NCBI GenBank assembly: GCA_910589195.1
Contig: CAJUTC010000007.1
Span: 41,298 to 105,297, forward strand
From: an uncultured Lachnospiraceae bacterium
GTDB lineage: Bacteria > Bacillota > Clostridia > Lachnospirales > Lachnospiraceae
DNA length: 64,000 bases
Reading direction: 5' to 3'
Of the stretch, positions 45,376 through 54,597 are shown in pieces (position 1 is the first letter of the stretch; every line of letters begins with the position of its first letter). Below the pieces are notes generated by a model. That model ran no database searches. It saw only the letters and a program-made list of their open reading frames with translations, and was not told the origin of the DNA. The position numbers and the translations under genes are program-made.

Positions 45376-46884
45376 ATGGTTTACGAAGCAGTCAAAGGAT
45401 TGGTACAGTATGGTCTGAATGCCGGGCTTTTAAAAGAAGAGGATCGGATTTATGCCACAAATCAGATTTTAGATGTGCTGAAGCTGGAGGAATACGAAGA
45501 ACCTAACGGGGGAGTGGAATGTGAAGACCTGGAGGGGATTTTAAAGGAATTAATGGATTATGCCTATGAACAGGGGATCCTTTCTGAGGACAGTGTGGTA
45601 TACCGTGACTTATTTGATACCAGGTTGATGAACTGCTTGATGCCCAGGCCAAGCCAGGTAATCGAAACGTTCTGGAAGCATTATCAGGAATCTCCACAGG
45701 CCGCTACCGATTATTTTTATAAGCTGAGTCAGGATTCTGACTATATCCGCCGATATCGTGTTTGCAAAGATTTAAAATGGAAGACCGCGACCAGGTACGG
45801 GGATTTGGATATTACGGTAAACTTGTCCAAACCAGAAAAGGATCCCAAGTCCATTGCTGCCGCTAAACTGGCAAAGCAAAGCGGTTATCCCAAATGCCTT
45901 CTGTGTATGGAGAATGTAGGTTATGCGGGGCGAGTAAACCATCCTGCAAGAAATAACCATCGGGTGATTCCCATCACCATTAATGACTGCGGCTGGGGAT
46001 TCCAGTATTCGCCATACGTATACTACAATGAACACTGTATCGTTTTTAACGGCCAGCATATTCCCATGAAAATTGAGAAAGCCACATTTGTAAAGCTGTT
46101 TGACTTTGTAAAGCTGTTTCCCCACTATTTCCTGGGGTCCAACGCAGATCTTCCGATTGTAGGCGGCTCCATTTTAAGCCATGACCATTTCCAGGGCGGT
46201 CATTATACCTTTGCCATGGCAAAGGCGCCAATCGAACAATTTTTTCAAAAGCCAGGGTTTGAGGATGTGGAAGCCGGGATTGTCTTTTGGCCCATGTCTG
46301 TGCTGCGTCTTCGTGGAAAAGACAGCGATCGCTTAATTGAGCTTGGGGATCAGGTACTGAAGGCCTGGAGGGGATATACTGATGAGGAGGCATTTATTTT
46401 CGCCGAAACCAACAAAGAGCCTCATAATACCATAACTCCAATTGCCAGGAAGAACGGGGAGTGGTTTGAGCTAGATCTGGTGCTGCGGAATAATATTGCA
46501 ACAGAGGAATTCCCCTTGGGTCTATACCATCCCCATCAGGAACTGCACCATATTAAAAAAGAAAACATTGGCCTGATCGAAGTGATGGGACTGGCAGTGC
46601 TTCCTTCCAGATTAAAGGCAGAGCTGGCGGCTTTAGGCGATGCCATTGTAGAGGGCAAGGATATTCGGGCTGATAAGGAATTGGAAAAGCATGCTGACTG
46701 GGTGGATGGATTCCGTGGGAAATATGACGCAATAACGAAAGAGAATGTAACTCAGATCCTCCAGGAAGAGGTAGGGCATGTATTTGCGAGGGTATTGGAA
46801 GACGCAGGCGTCTATAAGTGTGATGAAAAGGGGCGTGAAGCATTCAGGCGTTTCCTGGTCTTTGCGGGCTTTGTGGGCAAGTAA
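45376..46884 (+). CDS. galT: UDP-glucose--hexose-1-phosphate uridylyltransferase, class 2
   Basis: 502-residue Leloir enzyme exchanging UMP between UDP-glucose and galactose-1-phosphate. It matches the Firmicutes class 2 GalT, which is longer than and unlike the E. coli type: FDTRLMNCLMPRPSQV, CLLCMENVGYAGRVNHPARNNHR, GGSILSHDHFQGGHYTFAM, NTITPIARK and EEFPLGLYHPHQELHHIKKENIGLIEVMG. AGGAGG lies before ATG 45376. TATAAT at 45306-45311 is a likely -10. galK and galE are not nearby. Confidence 0.94.
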   Translation: MVYEAVKGLVQYGLNAGLLKEEDRIYATNQILDVLKLEEYEEPNGGVECEDLEGILKELMDYAYEQGILSEDSVVYRDLFDTRLMNCLMPRPSQVIETFWKHYQESPQAATDYFYKLSQDSDYIRRYRVCKDLKWKTATRYGDLDITVNLSKPEKDPKSIAAAKLAKQSGYPKCLLCMENVGYAGRVNHPARNNHRVIPITINDCGWGFQYSPYVYYNEHCIVFNGQHIPMKIEKATFVKLFDFVKLFPHYFLGSNADLPIVGGSILSHDHFQGGHYTFAMAKAPIEQFFQKPGFEDVEAGIVFWPMSVLRLRGKDSDRLIELGDQVLKAWRGYTDEEAFIFAETNKEPHNTITPIARKNGEWFELDLVLRNNIATEEFPLGLYHPHQELHHIKKENIGLIEVMGLAVLPSRLKAELAALGDAIVEGKDIRADKELEKHADWVDGFRGKYDAITKENVTQILQEEVGHVFARVLEDAGVYKCDEKGREAFRRFLVFAGFVGK

Positions 46885-46919
46885 ACCATCATGCGCCCAC
46901 AAGCAGTCGCACTATCATG

Positions 46920-47030
46920 AATGAAAGGGGCTTCCTTTATAAATCCAGCAGATGCGCAGAAAACGGGAATGGAAGATGTCGCTTCGTGACACCGCTTTCG
47001 CGCAGTTCAGCGCAGAGGAGCTGGACTTTC
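46920..47030. repeat. Dispersed intergenic repeat, copy 2
   Basis: Second copy of the element at 6506-6611, lying between galT and ahpC. The core 46952-46984 differs from copy 1 by only a few bases. GCGCAGAAAACGG (46955-46967) can pair with CCGCTTTCGCGC (46992-47003), enclosing an inner TGTC/GACA hairpin. It covers most of the gap between galT and ahpC. Confidence 0.65.
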
Positions 47031-47079
47031 AAAATAAGAAACTCTGAGAATGCGTAAAAAGAAAAGGAGAAGGATGTTT

Positions 47080-47646
47080 ATGGGGAATTTAATCGGAAAA
47101 GAAGTGGAGGAGTTTAAGGTTTGGGCATACCGCATGGGGAAATTCGCTGAGATCGCAAAAGAAGATCTGTTAGGCCATTGGTCGGTTCTGTTTTTTTACC
47201 CGGCGGATTTTACCTTCGTATGCCCCACTGAGTTAGGGGACCTGCAGGATTTTTATGAAGAGTTTGAGGAAATCGGCTGTCAGATTTATTCTGTATCAGA
47301 AGATACCCATTTTGTCCATAAAGCTTGGGCGGATGCTTCTGATACCATTGGACGTATCCAATATACCATGCTGGGAGATCCGGCAGGCGTTCTGGCCAGT
47401 CAGTTTGGTGTTTTGGACGAAGAAGAGGGGCAGGCGTTTCGTGGGACATTTATCCTGAACCCAGAGGGAAAGGTAAGGGCGTATGAAATTCATGATATGG
47501 GAATCGGACGGAATGGGGCGGAGCTTCTTAGAAAAGTCCAGGCAGCCCAGTTTGTGGAGGAACACGGGGATCAAGTATGCCCGGCTAAGTGGAAACCTGG
47601 TGAAAAAACGTTAACACCCAGCTTGGATTTGGTGGGACTTTTGTAG
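47080..47646 (+). CDS. ahpC: Peroxiredoxin, alkyl hydroperoxide reductase AhpC
   Basis: Typical 2-Cys peroxiredoxin of 188 residues reducing hydrogen peroxide and organic peroxides. The peroxidatic cysteine C48 is in FYPADFTFVCPTELGD, and the resolving cysteine C167 is in VCPAKWKPGE; the end TPSLDLVGLL matches AhpC. AAGGAG lies 10 nt before ATG 47080; ATG 47074 (MFMGNLI) and 47050 are in frame alternatives. It is followed 13 bp later by its likely electron donor. Confidence 0.92.
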   Translation: MGNLIGKEVEEFKVWAYRMGKFAEIAKEDLLGHWSVLFFYPADFTFVCPTELGDLQDFYEEFEEIGCQIYSVSEDTHFVHKAWADASDTIGRIQYTMLGDPAGVLASQFGVLDEEEGQAFRGTFILNPEGKVRAYEIHDMGIGRNGAELLRKVQAAQFVEEHGDQVCPAKWKPGEKTLTPSLDLVGLL

Positions 47647-47659
47647 AACGGAGGCACAT

Positions 47660-48322
47660 ATGATTGATTTGGCCAGGATATCAGAAGAAAGCCCTTTGCT
47701 GGATGAAAAAACAAAGGAAACCTTAAAGGGAGTATTCTCTAAGCTGGATAAGGAGATTGTAATTAAGAGCGTAGTGGATTTACAGGAGGAAAAGTCAGCA
47801 GAAATGGCCTCCTTCCTAAAAGGGATTATGGCATTTAGCCATCGGATCCATTTGGAGCTTTATGAACCGTCAGAGGGATCTGGTCTGGAAATGGATACCA
47901 GCCATCTTCCCGCCACAGGTCTGTATCGCGGTTCCGCCTATGCTGGTGTTGCCTTCCACGGGGTTCCCGGAGGAAAGGAAATCAATTCCTTTGTAATCGG
48001 AATTTACAATTTGGCGGGGCCTGGGCAGGAGTTACCAAAAAGCACAGTGAAAAAAATTGAGAAGATACAGCGCCCGGTATCGGTTAAAATCTGCGTTTCG
48101 TTAGCCTGTCATCATTGTCCGGGGGTTGTGATTGCGTGTCAGAGAATTGCCATGTTGAATCCGCTGGTAAAAGCTGAAATGTATGATGCCAATTTGTATC
48201 CCGACTTGGTAAAAGCCTATCAGATAGAGCGGGTGCCGCTGGTGATTTTAAATGACCGGGATACTTATGTAGGTCCAAGGAGTATCGAAGATGTTACCCA
48301 GCTTTGCCGGGATGCCCACTGA
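47660..48322 (+). CDS. Stand-alone AhpF N-terminal (double thioredoxin-fold) domain
   Basis: 220 residues matching only the N-terminal part of AhpF: two thioredoxin-like folds, the second with the redox pair C150-HH-C153 in SLACHHCPG and the cis-proline stretch ERVPLVIL. The FAD and NADH domains that follow in full AhpF (about 520 residues) are missing, and a normal stop codon ends the gene with no remnant behind it. The protein should pass electrons to AhpC from a separate thioredoxin reductase. GGAGG lies before ATG 47660. Confidence 0.85.
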   Translation: MIDLARISEESPLLDEKTKETLKGVFSKLDKEIVIKSVVDLQEEKSAEMASFLKGIMAFSHRIHLELYEPSEGSGLEMDTSHLPATGLYRGSAYAGVAFHGVPGGKEINSFVIGIYNLAGPGQELPKSTVKKIEKIQRPVSVKICVSLACHHCPGVVIACQRIAMLNPLVKAEMYDANLYPDLVKAYQIERVPLVILNDRDTYVGPRSIEDVTQLCRDAH

Positions 48323-48456
48323 TGGATATTAAATAAAGACAAAGAATTATACATGATTTTGATAAAAAAATAACGAAAAAATTGTTAATATTTCACAGTA
48401 ATTAGAAAAAATATCCTTTAAAATATGTATAATTTACAAGAAATTACAAATATTAC

Positions 48457-48485
48457 TTGCAAAATTCTGTGCAGTATGCTATATT
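48457..48485 (+). promoter_or_regulatory. Promoter of the glpP transcript
   Basis: TTGCAA (48457-48462), a 17-nt spacer and TATATT (48480-48485). Transcription would start near 48492, before the leader terminator. Confidence 0.7.
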
Positions 48486-48515
48486 GATTTCAGATAAAGA
48501 AAACAAATAACATGC

Positions 48516-48577
48516 TGAGAGATGAGAGCATAGCATTACAACAGAAATGTTGTTTGATGCTGTGCTCTTTTTATTTT
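48516..48577 (+). promoter_or_regulatory. Leader terminator, probable GlpP antitermination site
   Basis: A strong hairpin (48525-48536 with 48557-48568, then 48540-48543 with 48548-48551 around a GAAA loop) is followed by a T-rich run. It lies downstream of the glpP promoter, not of ahpF's transcript end, and begins with TGAGAGATGAGAGC. After it, 48578-48717 holds only a CAGCAGC/GCTGCTG hairpin and the glpP ribosome binding site. Confidence 0.65.
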
Positions 48578-48717
48578 CTCCACATCCGACAAAGGCTCAC
48601 AGGAAAGTACGTCCGCTCCTTCCCGACATAGTAACAAAACAGCAGCAAATCAATCATGCTGCTGCGAATGATACGGCAGTGAGCAGGAGAAAGGGATAAA
48701 AAGGAAGGAAGAGATAC

Positions 48718-49287
48718 ATGGAACAGAAATTTTACGATATGGTGGAAGCGAATCCAGTGATTGCGGCGATTAAGGATATGGATGGTCTGGAGAAGTGTTG
48801 CTGCCTTCAGGATGTAAAAGTGGTATTTGTTTTATTTGGAGATATCTGTAACATTAAGGAGATCGTAAATCGGATCCGGAAATCCGAAAAATTAGCGATT
48901 GTTCATGTGGATTTGATTACAGGTCTTGGGTCAAAGGAAATCGCTGTGGATTTTATCCGCCAGCAGACAGGGGCTGATGGAATTATTTCCACAAAGCCCA
49001 CTATGATCCGTCGTGCGAAAGAGCTGGAAATGTATACGGTAATGCGTTTTTTCCTTATAGATTCTATGGCATTTGAAAATATAGAAAAACAGCTTTCTAT
49101 GGTACGGCCAGATTTTATTGAACTTTTGCCAGGTGTCATGCCTAAAATTATCCGCAAAGTTTGTAAGCGGGTGAAAACTCAGGTAATTGCGGGAGGGTTA
49201 ATTACAGATAAAGAAGATATTATGGCAGCGTTGGATGCAGGCGCTATTTCCGTATCGTCCACCAATCAGAAAGTATGGATGATGTAG
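48718..49287 (+). CDS. glpP: Glycerol-3-phosphate-responsive antiterminator GlpP
   Basis: 189-residue RNA-binding regulator of the GlpP family. It has a TIM-barrel-like pattern: VVFVLFGDICNI, VHVDLITGLGSKEIAVDFI, DGIISTKPTMIRRAKEL, MVRPDFIELLPGVMPKII and VIAGGLITDKEDI. In Bacillus it binds leader RNA in the presence of glycerol-3-phosphate and prevents early termination of glp genes. It heads the glycerol block here, behind its own promoter and leader terminator. Confidence 0.93.
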   Translation: MEQKFYDMVEANPVIAAIKDMDGLEKCCCLQDVKVVFVLFGDICNIKEIVNRIRKSEKLAIVHVDLITGLGSKEIAVDFIRQQTGADGIISTKPTMIRRAKELEMYTVMRFFLIDSMAFENIEKQLSMVRPDFIELLPGVMPKIIRKVCKRVKTQVIAGGLITDKEDIMAALDAGAISVSSTNQKVWMM

Positions 49288-49450
49288 GCAGGAATTTTGC
49301 CGGATGATTTGCCATACCGATAGGGCAATAGGAGGGAAGCGAATCAAAAGCATCCAAACGAAAACAAGATACTCATCTGCCGGGGGAGGGTTCGGCAGTG
49401 CGTATAGATAAAAAATTTATTACATACTATTTTTAAGAGGAGGTATTTTT

Positions 49451-50947
49451 ATGGCAAAGTACGTAATGGCACTGGACGCGGGGACAACCAGTAATCGGTG
49501 TATCCTTTTTAACGAGAAGGGTGAGATGTGCAGTGTGGCTCAGAAAGAGTTTACCCAGTATTTCCCAAAACCAGGCTGGGTAGAGCATGACGCCAATGAG
49601 ATTTGGTCGTCCCAGTTAGGCGTGGCAGTGGAGGCTATGTCCAAGATCGGGGCTGTGGCAAGCGATATTGCGGCAATTGGAATTACCAACCAGCGTGAAA
49701 CCACCATTGTTTGGGACAAGGCTACAGGGGAGCCGGTGTATCACGCAATTGTATGGCAGTGCCGCCGTACTTCTGAATACTGTGATTCTTTAAAGGAAAA
49801 AGGCCTGGTGGATACGTTCCGTGAGAAAACCGGCCTGGTAATCGATGCCTACTTTTCCGGAACCAAACTAAAATGGATTTTAGATAACGTAGAGGGAGTA
49901 AGAGAACGAGCGGAAAAAGGGGAGCTTTTGTTTGGTACGGTAGAAACCTGGCTGATTTGGAAACTGACAAAAGGAAAGGTTCATGTAACCGACTACTCCA
50001 ATGCCGCAAGAACCCTGCTGTTTAATATTCAGAAGCTGGAATGGGATGATGAGATTTTAGCGGAGCTGAATATTCCTAAGTGCATGCTTCCAGAAGCAAA
50101 GCCATCCAGTTGTGTTTACGGTGATGCGGATCCTTCCTTCCTCGGAGGCCCGATTCCCATTGCCGGAGCCGCGGGGGATCAGCAGGCTGCGCTATTCGGG
50201 CAAACCTGCTTTAATCCGGGAGAAGCTAAGAATACTTACGGAACCGGGTGCTTCCTTTTAATGAATACGGGAGAGAAGCCGATTTTCTCTAAGAACGGAC
50301 TGGTTACCACCATTGCGTGGGGACTGGACGGGAAAGTAAACTATGCATTGGAAGGTTCCATCTTTGTAGCAGGCGCCGCAATCCAGTGGCTTCGGGATGA
50401 AATGCGGATTATCGATTCTGCGCCGGATTCCGAGTATATGGCAAATAAGGTAAAGGATACCAACGGCTGCTATGTGGTACCAGCTTTTACAGGCCTTGGC
50501 GCGCCCCACTGGGATCAGTATGCGAGAGGAACGATTGTAGGAATTACAAGAGGCGTTAATAAGTACCATATTATCCGTGCCACATTAGAATCTCTGGCAT
50601 ACCAGACAAATGATGTGCTTCAGGCCATGAAGGCAGATTCCGGCATTGATTTGGCTGCCCTGAAAGTAGACGGCGGCGCCAGCGCCAATAACTTCTTAAT
50701 GCAGACCCAGTCCGATATTATTAACGCGCCGGTTCAAAGGCCACGCTGTGTGGAAACTACCGCTATGGGCGCCGCTTATCTGGCTGGCCTGGCAGTGGGG
50801 TATTGGACAAGCAAGGAAGATGTAATTAAAAACTGGGCCATCGATCAAGTATTTACTCCTACCATTGGTGATGAAGAACGGGCGGAGAAGGTAACCGGAT
50901 GGAATAAGGCGGTTAAATATTCCTATGGCTGGGCAAAAGAAAATTAA
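49451..50947 (+). CDS. glpK: Glycerol kinase
   Basis: FGGY-family kinase of 498 residues that phosphorylates glycerol with ATP. ALDAGTTSNRCILF opens the first domain, ITNQRETTIVWD and WQCRRT follow, and GAAGDQQAALFGQ plus the KVDGGASANNFLMQ stretch mark the second. The gap before it (163 bp) holds a small hairpin and AAGAGGAGG but no convincing promoter. The HPr phosphorylation histidine region of Firmicutes GlpK may be the GITRGVNKYHIIRATLES stretch. Confidence 0.96.
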   Translation: MAKYVMALDAGTTSNRCILFNEKGEMCSVAQKEFTQYFPKPGWVEHDANEIWSSQLGVAVEAMSKIGAVASDIAAIGITNQRETTIVWDKATGEPVYHAIVWQCRRTSEYCDSLKEKGLVDTFREKTGLVIDAYFSGTKLKWILDNVEGVRERAEKGELLFGTVETWLIWKLTKGKVHVTDYSNAARTLLFNIQKLEWDDEILAELNIPKCMLPEAKPSSCVYGDADPSFLGGPIPIAGAAGDQQAALFGQTCFNPGEAKNTYGTGCFLLMNTGEKPIFSKNGLVTTIAWGLDGKVNYALEGSIFVAGAAIQWLRDEMRIIDSAPDSEYMANKVKDTNGCYVVPAFTGLGAPHWDQYARGTIVGITRGVNKYHIIRATLESLAYQTNDVLQAMKADSGIDLAALKVDGGASANNFLMQTQSDIINAPVQRPRCVETTAMGAAYLAGLAVGYWTSKEDVIKNWAIDQVFTPTIGDEERAEKVTGWNKAVKYSYGWAKEN

Positions 50948-51026
50948 CTGGAAGGAAAATTAGCGGGGTGAAGGATGAAAATCCTTATGGTTTACTAAAA
51001 TAAGTAAAAGAGAAGGGGGAAATTAT

Positions 51027-51731
51027 ATGTTGCCATACATAGCGGAATTTATTGGAACCATGTTGTTAATTATATTAGGTGACGGCGTAGTAGCAAACGT
51101 AACCTTAAACAAATCAGGGATGAAGGGGGCAGGTTCGATCCAGATTACATTTGCCTGGGGCCTTGCCGTTATGATTCCCGCGTTTATCTTTGGCGCGGCA
51201 TCCGGCGCCCACTTTAACCCGGCACTGACCATTGCGCTGGCCGTAGACGGAAGCTTGTCCTGGGGCCTGGTTCCCGGCTATATTATCGCTCAGTTTGCGG
51301 GCGCAATCGTAGGAGCATGTCTGGTGTATGCCCTGTTTAAAGATCAGTTTGACGCAACCGATGATCCGGGAACTAAGTTAGGCGTTTTCTCCACAGGCCC
51401 ATCTGTTCCTAATATGCCGTTAAACATTTTAAGTGAAGCGGTTGGAACGTTTGTTTTGGTATTTGCCATTAAGGGAATCCCTGCAACAGCCGCTCCCGGT
51501 GTAGAAAAGTTTATGGTATTTGGAATTATCGTATCCATCGGTATGTCCTTAGGCGGCCTGACAGGCTATGCGCTGAACCCGGCCCGTGACTTAGGACCGC
51601 GTATTGCCCATACCATCCTTCCCATTAAAGGAAAGGGAGATTCCAATTGGGGCTACGCTCCCGTTGTAATCGCAGGCCCGGTAATCGGCGCGGTGATAGC
51701 TGTTTTATTATACGGCGCCATTCCGTGGTAA
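51027..51731 (+). CDS. glpF: Glycerol facilitator (MIP/aquaporin family)
   Basis: 234-residue channel with six helices and the two half-helix motifs GAHFNPALTIAL and GYALNPARDLGPRI. The D after NPAR is typical of glyceroporins as opposed to water channels. It brings glycerol in for GlpK, encoded 79 bp upstream. Confidence 0.94.
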   Translation: MLPYIAEFIGTMLLIILGDGVVANVTLNKSGMKGAGSIQITFAWGLAVMIPAFIFGAASGAHFNPALTIALAVDGSLSWGLVPGYIIAQFAGAIVGACLVYALFKDQFDATDDPGTKLGVFSTGPSVPNMPLNILSEAVGTFVLVFAIKGIPATAAPGVEKFMVFGIIVSIGMSLGGLTGYALNPARDLGPRIAHTILPIKGKGDSNWGYAPVVIAGPVIGAVIAVLLYGAIPW

Positions 51732-51800
51732 AATTAGTTGTCAGGAAATTGTAATTGGTTATTTTGCGGAACCATTACGTTTAATTTAATAATGTAGCAT

Positions 51801-51853
51801 GAGAGAAGAGCCTGGCAATCGTATTCAAACACGTTTTTTGTCAGGCTCTCTTT
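51801..51853 (+). promoter_or_regulatory. Leader hairpin before the GlpA-like gene
   Basis: 51807-51817 pairs with 51839-51849 (11 bp, one G-T), followed by a short CTTT. The 5' flank GAGAGAAGAG resembles the entry of the glpP leader hairpin. An ORF from 51799 runs through it, but it is not the true gene start. Confidence 0.5.
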
Positions 51854-51876
51854 GCAGGAAGAGAGGACGGATTACT

Positions 51877-53313
51877 ATGTATGATGTAATCATTATCGGA
51901 GCAGGCGTATCCGGGGCGGCAGCCGCCAGAGAGCTGTCACGTTATCAAGTAAGAGCCTGTGTATTGGAAAAGGAAGAGGATGTGTGCTGCGGTACATCCA
52001 AGGCTAACAGTGCGATTGTCCATGCCGGTTATGATGCGGCAAATGGCTCCCTGATGGCAAAGTTAAATGTAGAAGGAAATAAAATGATGTCCAAGCTTTC
52101 CAAAGAGCTGGATTTTGAATTCATCCAAAATGGTTCCCTGGTGGTGTGCACAGATGAGGAAAGCCGCCCTGGTTTGCAAGAGCTTTTAGAACGGGGTGTG
52201 AAAAATGGAGTGGAAGGGTTAAGGATTATTGAACGGGAAGAGCTGGTTTTGATGGAACCTAATATTTCCGATCAGGCAGTTGCTGCCCTTTATGCTCCTA
52301 CCGGGGGAATTGTGTGCCCCTTTAACTTAAATATCGCGCTGGCAGAGAATGCTTATACCAATGGGGTAGAGTTTTGCTTCAATACGCAGGTAGAAGGGAT
52401 TGAACGGATAAAAGGCGGATTCCGTCTGAAAACAAACAAAGGAGATGTGGAAACCAAGTGCGTGGTTAACGCAGCCGGCGTTTACGCGGATCAGATTCAT
52501 AATATGGTGGCAGATGAACCGATTACCATTATTCCAAGAAGAGGGGATTACTGCCTGCTCGATCAGACGGCAGGAAAGCACGTAACAAGAACCATATTTG
52601 CTTTGCCGGGAAAGTACGGAAAAGGGATTTTGGTATCGCCTACGGTTCATGGCAACTTAATTGTAGGCCCTACCGCCATTGATATTGAAGACAAGGAAGG
52701 AACCAATACCACACGGACAGGCCTGGATCAGGTGATTGAAAAATGCGCCAATACCGTAAAAAATGTACCGATGCGCCAGGTAATTACCTCCTTTGCCGGT
52801 TTACGTGCCCATGAGGAAGGCCATGAGTTTATCATTAAAGAGCTGCCGGAAGCCCCGGGCTTTGTAGACTGTGCCGGAATTGAGTCGCCTGGATTAACCA
52901 GCAGTCCAGCCATCGGGTGTATGGTAGCCGATATTGTAAAGGGGATTTTGGATTTAAAGGAAAATCCCAATTTTGTGGGAAGCAGGAAAGGCATCTTAAA
53001 TCCAGAAACCCTTTCCATGGAAGAACGGAATGAGTTAATTAAAAAGCAGCCGGCTTACGGCAACATTATCTGCCGCTGCGAGATGGTAACAGAAGGAGAA
53101 ATCCTGGACGCAATCCATCGTCCTTTAGGAGCAAAATCCTTAGATGGAGTGAAGCGCAGAACCCGTGCCGGAATGGGGCGGTGCCAGGCTGGCTTCTGCT
53201 CGCCCCGAACCATGGAAATTTTATCAAGAGAGCTTTCCCTTGACAGGATGGAGATTACCAAATGCGGAGGGGAATCCAAAATCGTAGTAGGAACCAACAA
53301 GGACAGGATATAG
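51877..53313 (+). CDS. glpA: FAD-dependent glycerol-3-phosphate dehydrogenase, GlpA-like
   Basis: 478 residues. VIIIGAGVSGAAAARELSRYQVRACVLEKE is the FAD-binding motif; the DAO fold ends near GLRAHEEGHEFIIKE. The C-terminal part has a BFD-like [2Fe-2S] domain with CRCEMVTEGE and CQAGFC. It should oxidise glycerol-3-phosphate to dihydroxyacetone phosphate, passing electrons to the next two proteins. ATG 51877 with AGAGAGGA upstream is the start; the frame opens at 51799 inside the leader hairpin. Confidence 0.88.
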   Translation: MYDVIIIGAGVSGAAAARELSRYQVRACVLEKEEDVCCGTSKANSAIVHAGYDAANGSLMAKLNVEGNKMMSKLSKELDFEFIQNGSLVVCTDEESRPGLQELLERGVKNGVEGLRIIEREELVLMEPNISDQAVAALYAPTGGIVCPFNLNIALAENAYTNGVEFCFNTQVEGIERIKGGFRLKTNKGDVETKCVVNAAGVYADQIHNMVADEPITIIPRRGDYCLLDQTAGKHVTRTIFALPGKYGKGILVSPTVHGNLIVGPTAIDIEDKEGTNTTRTGLDQVIEKCANTVKNVPMRQVITSFAGLRAHEEGHEFIIKELPEAPGFVDCAGIESPGLTSSPAIGCMVADIVKGILDLKENPNFVGSRKGILNPETLSMEERNELIKKQPAYGNIICRCEMVTEGEILDAIHRPLGAKSLDGVKRRTRAGMGRCQAGFCSPRTMEILSRELSLDRMEITKCGGESKIVVGTNKDRI

Positions 53314-53329
53314 GAAAGGGCGTCAAAAA

Positions 53330-54595
53330 ATGAAAGCATATGATATCGTAATCATTGGCGGCGGCCCTGCAGGGCTTGCAGCCGCAGCTAGCGCAAGAAG
53401 AAGCGGAGTAACGTCTATTTTGATTTTAGAGCGGGATAAGGAGCTGGGAGGAATTTTAAACCAGTGCATCCATAACGGCTTTGGCCTCCACACGTTTAAA
53501 GAAGAGCTGACAGGGCCAGAGTATGCAGCAAGATTTATTGAACAGGTGAAGGAACTTGGGATTGAATACCAGCTTAATACTATGGTAATGGATATCAGCC
53601 ATGACAAGGTGGTAACAGCCATGAACCGGGAAGAAGGGATGTTCGCGATCCAGGCAAAAGCAGTGATTTTAGCAATGGGATGCAGAGAACGGTCAAGAGG
53701 CGCGCTAAATATCCCGGGATACCGTCCGGCTGGCATTTATTCGGCTGGAACGGCACAGCGCCTGGTAAACCGGGAGGGGTATCTGCCCGGGCGTCAGGTA
53801 GTAATTTTAGGATCCGGCGATATTGGCCTGATTATGGCACGGCGTATGACCTTTGAAGGTGCGAATGTCAAGGTAGTGGCAGAGCTGATGCCTTATTCAG
53901 GAGGATTAAAACGAAATATTGTGCAATGCCTTGACGACTATGGGATTCCCTTAAAATTAAGCCATACAGTAGTGGAAATCCGGGGGAAGGAGCGTCTGAC
54001 CGGAATCACCATTGCCCAAGTAGACGGCAGGGGAAAACCCATTCCGGGAACGGAAGAGGACTATGACTGCGACACGCTGCTTCTTTCAGTAGGGTTAATA
54101 CCGGAGAACGAGCTTTCCAGGGGGGCGGGGGTTGACATCAGCCCGGTTACGTCCGGCCCGGTGGTAAATGAAAGCCTGGAAACTAACATAGAAGGCGTAT
54201 TTGCCTGCGGAAATGTGCTTCATGTTCATGATTTGGTTGATTTTGTATCAGAAGAAGCAGGGGCAGCCGGTAAAAATGCGGCGGATTATGTGCGGGGACT
54301 GAGGAAGAACTGTTCCGGAAATGAAATCCAGATGAATCCGGTGGAAGGGGTGCGCTATACCGTGCCAAGCACCATCCGTCCTGACCAGATGGATGATAAG
54401 CTGACAGTCCGGTTCCGGGTAGGCGGCGTTTATAAAAATTGCTATATCAGCGTATACTTTGATGATGAACGGGTCATGCGCCGTAAGCGCCCGGTAGTGG
54501 CTCCCGGCGAGATGGAGGAGATTAAGTTAGAGAAGGCAAAACTTCTTGAATACCCGGATTTAAAGACAATAACGATAAAAATTGAGGAGGCATAG
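53330..54595 (+). CDS. NAD(P)/FAD-dependent oxidoreductase of the glycerol block
   Basis: 421 residues. It begins YDIVIIGGGPAGLAAAASARRSG (FAD) and continues with ELGGILNQCIHNGFGLHTF; a second nucleotide motif VVILGSGDIGLIMARRM and the end motif GVFACGNVLHVHDLVD follow. This type always travels with a GlpA-like protein and a DUF1667 protein in Clostridia, and probably takes the electrons from G3P oxidation to NAD or another carrier. It starts 17 bp after the GlpA-like gene and ends 3 bp before the next. Confidence 0.87.
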   Translation: MKAYDIVIIGGGPAGLAAAASARRSGVTSILILERDKELGGILNQCIHNGFGLHTFKEELTGPEYAARFIEQVKELGIEYQLNTMVMDISHDKVVTAMNREEGMFAIQAKAVILAMGCRERSRGALNIPGYRPAGIYSAGTAQRLVNREGYLPGRQVVILGSGDIGLIMARRMTFEGANVKVVAELMPYSGGLKRNIVQCLDDYGIPLKLSHTVVEIRGKERLTGITIAQVDGRGKPIPGTEEDYDCDTLLLSVGLIPENELSRGAGVDISPVTSGPVVNESLETNIEGVFACGNVLHVHDLVDFVSEEAGAAGKNAADYVRGLRKNCSGNEIQMNPVEGVRYTVPSTIRPDQMDDKLTVRFRVGGVYKNCYISVYFDDERVMRRKRPVVAPGEMEEIKLEKAKLLEYPDLKTITIKIEEA

Positions 54596-54597
54596 GC

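Noticed and set aside
51799..51876. In-frame N-terminal extension of the GlpA-like protein
   Set aside because: It would translate the leader hairpin; ATG 51877 has a ribosome binding site and gives the normal FAD-motif N terminus.
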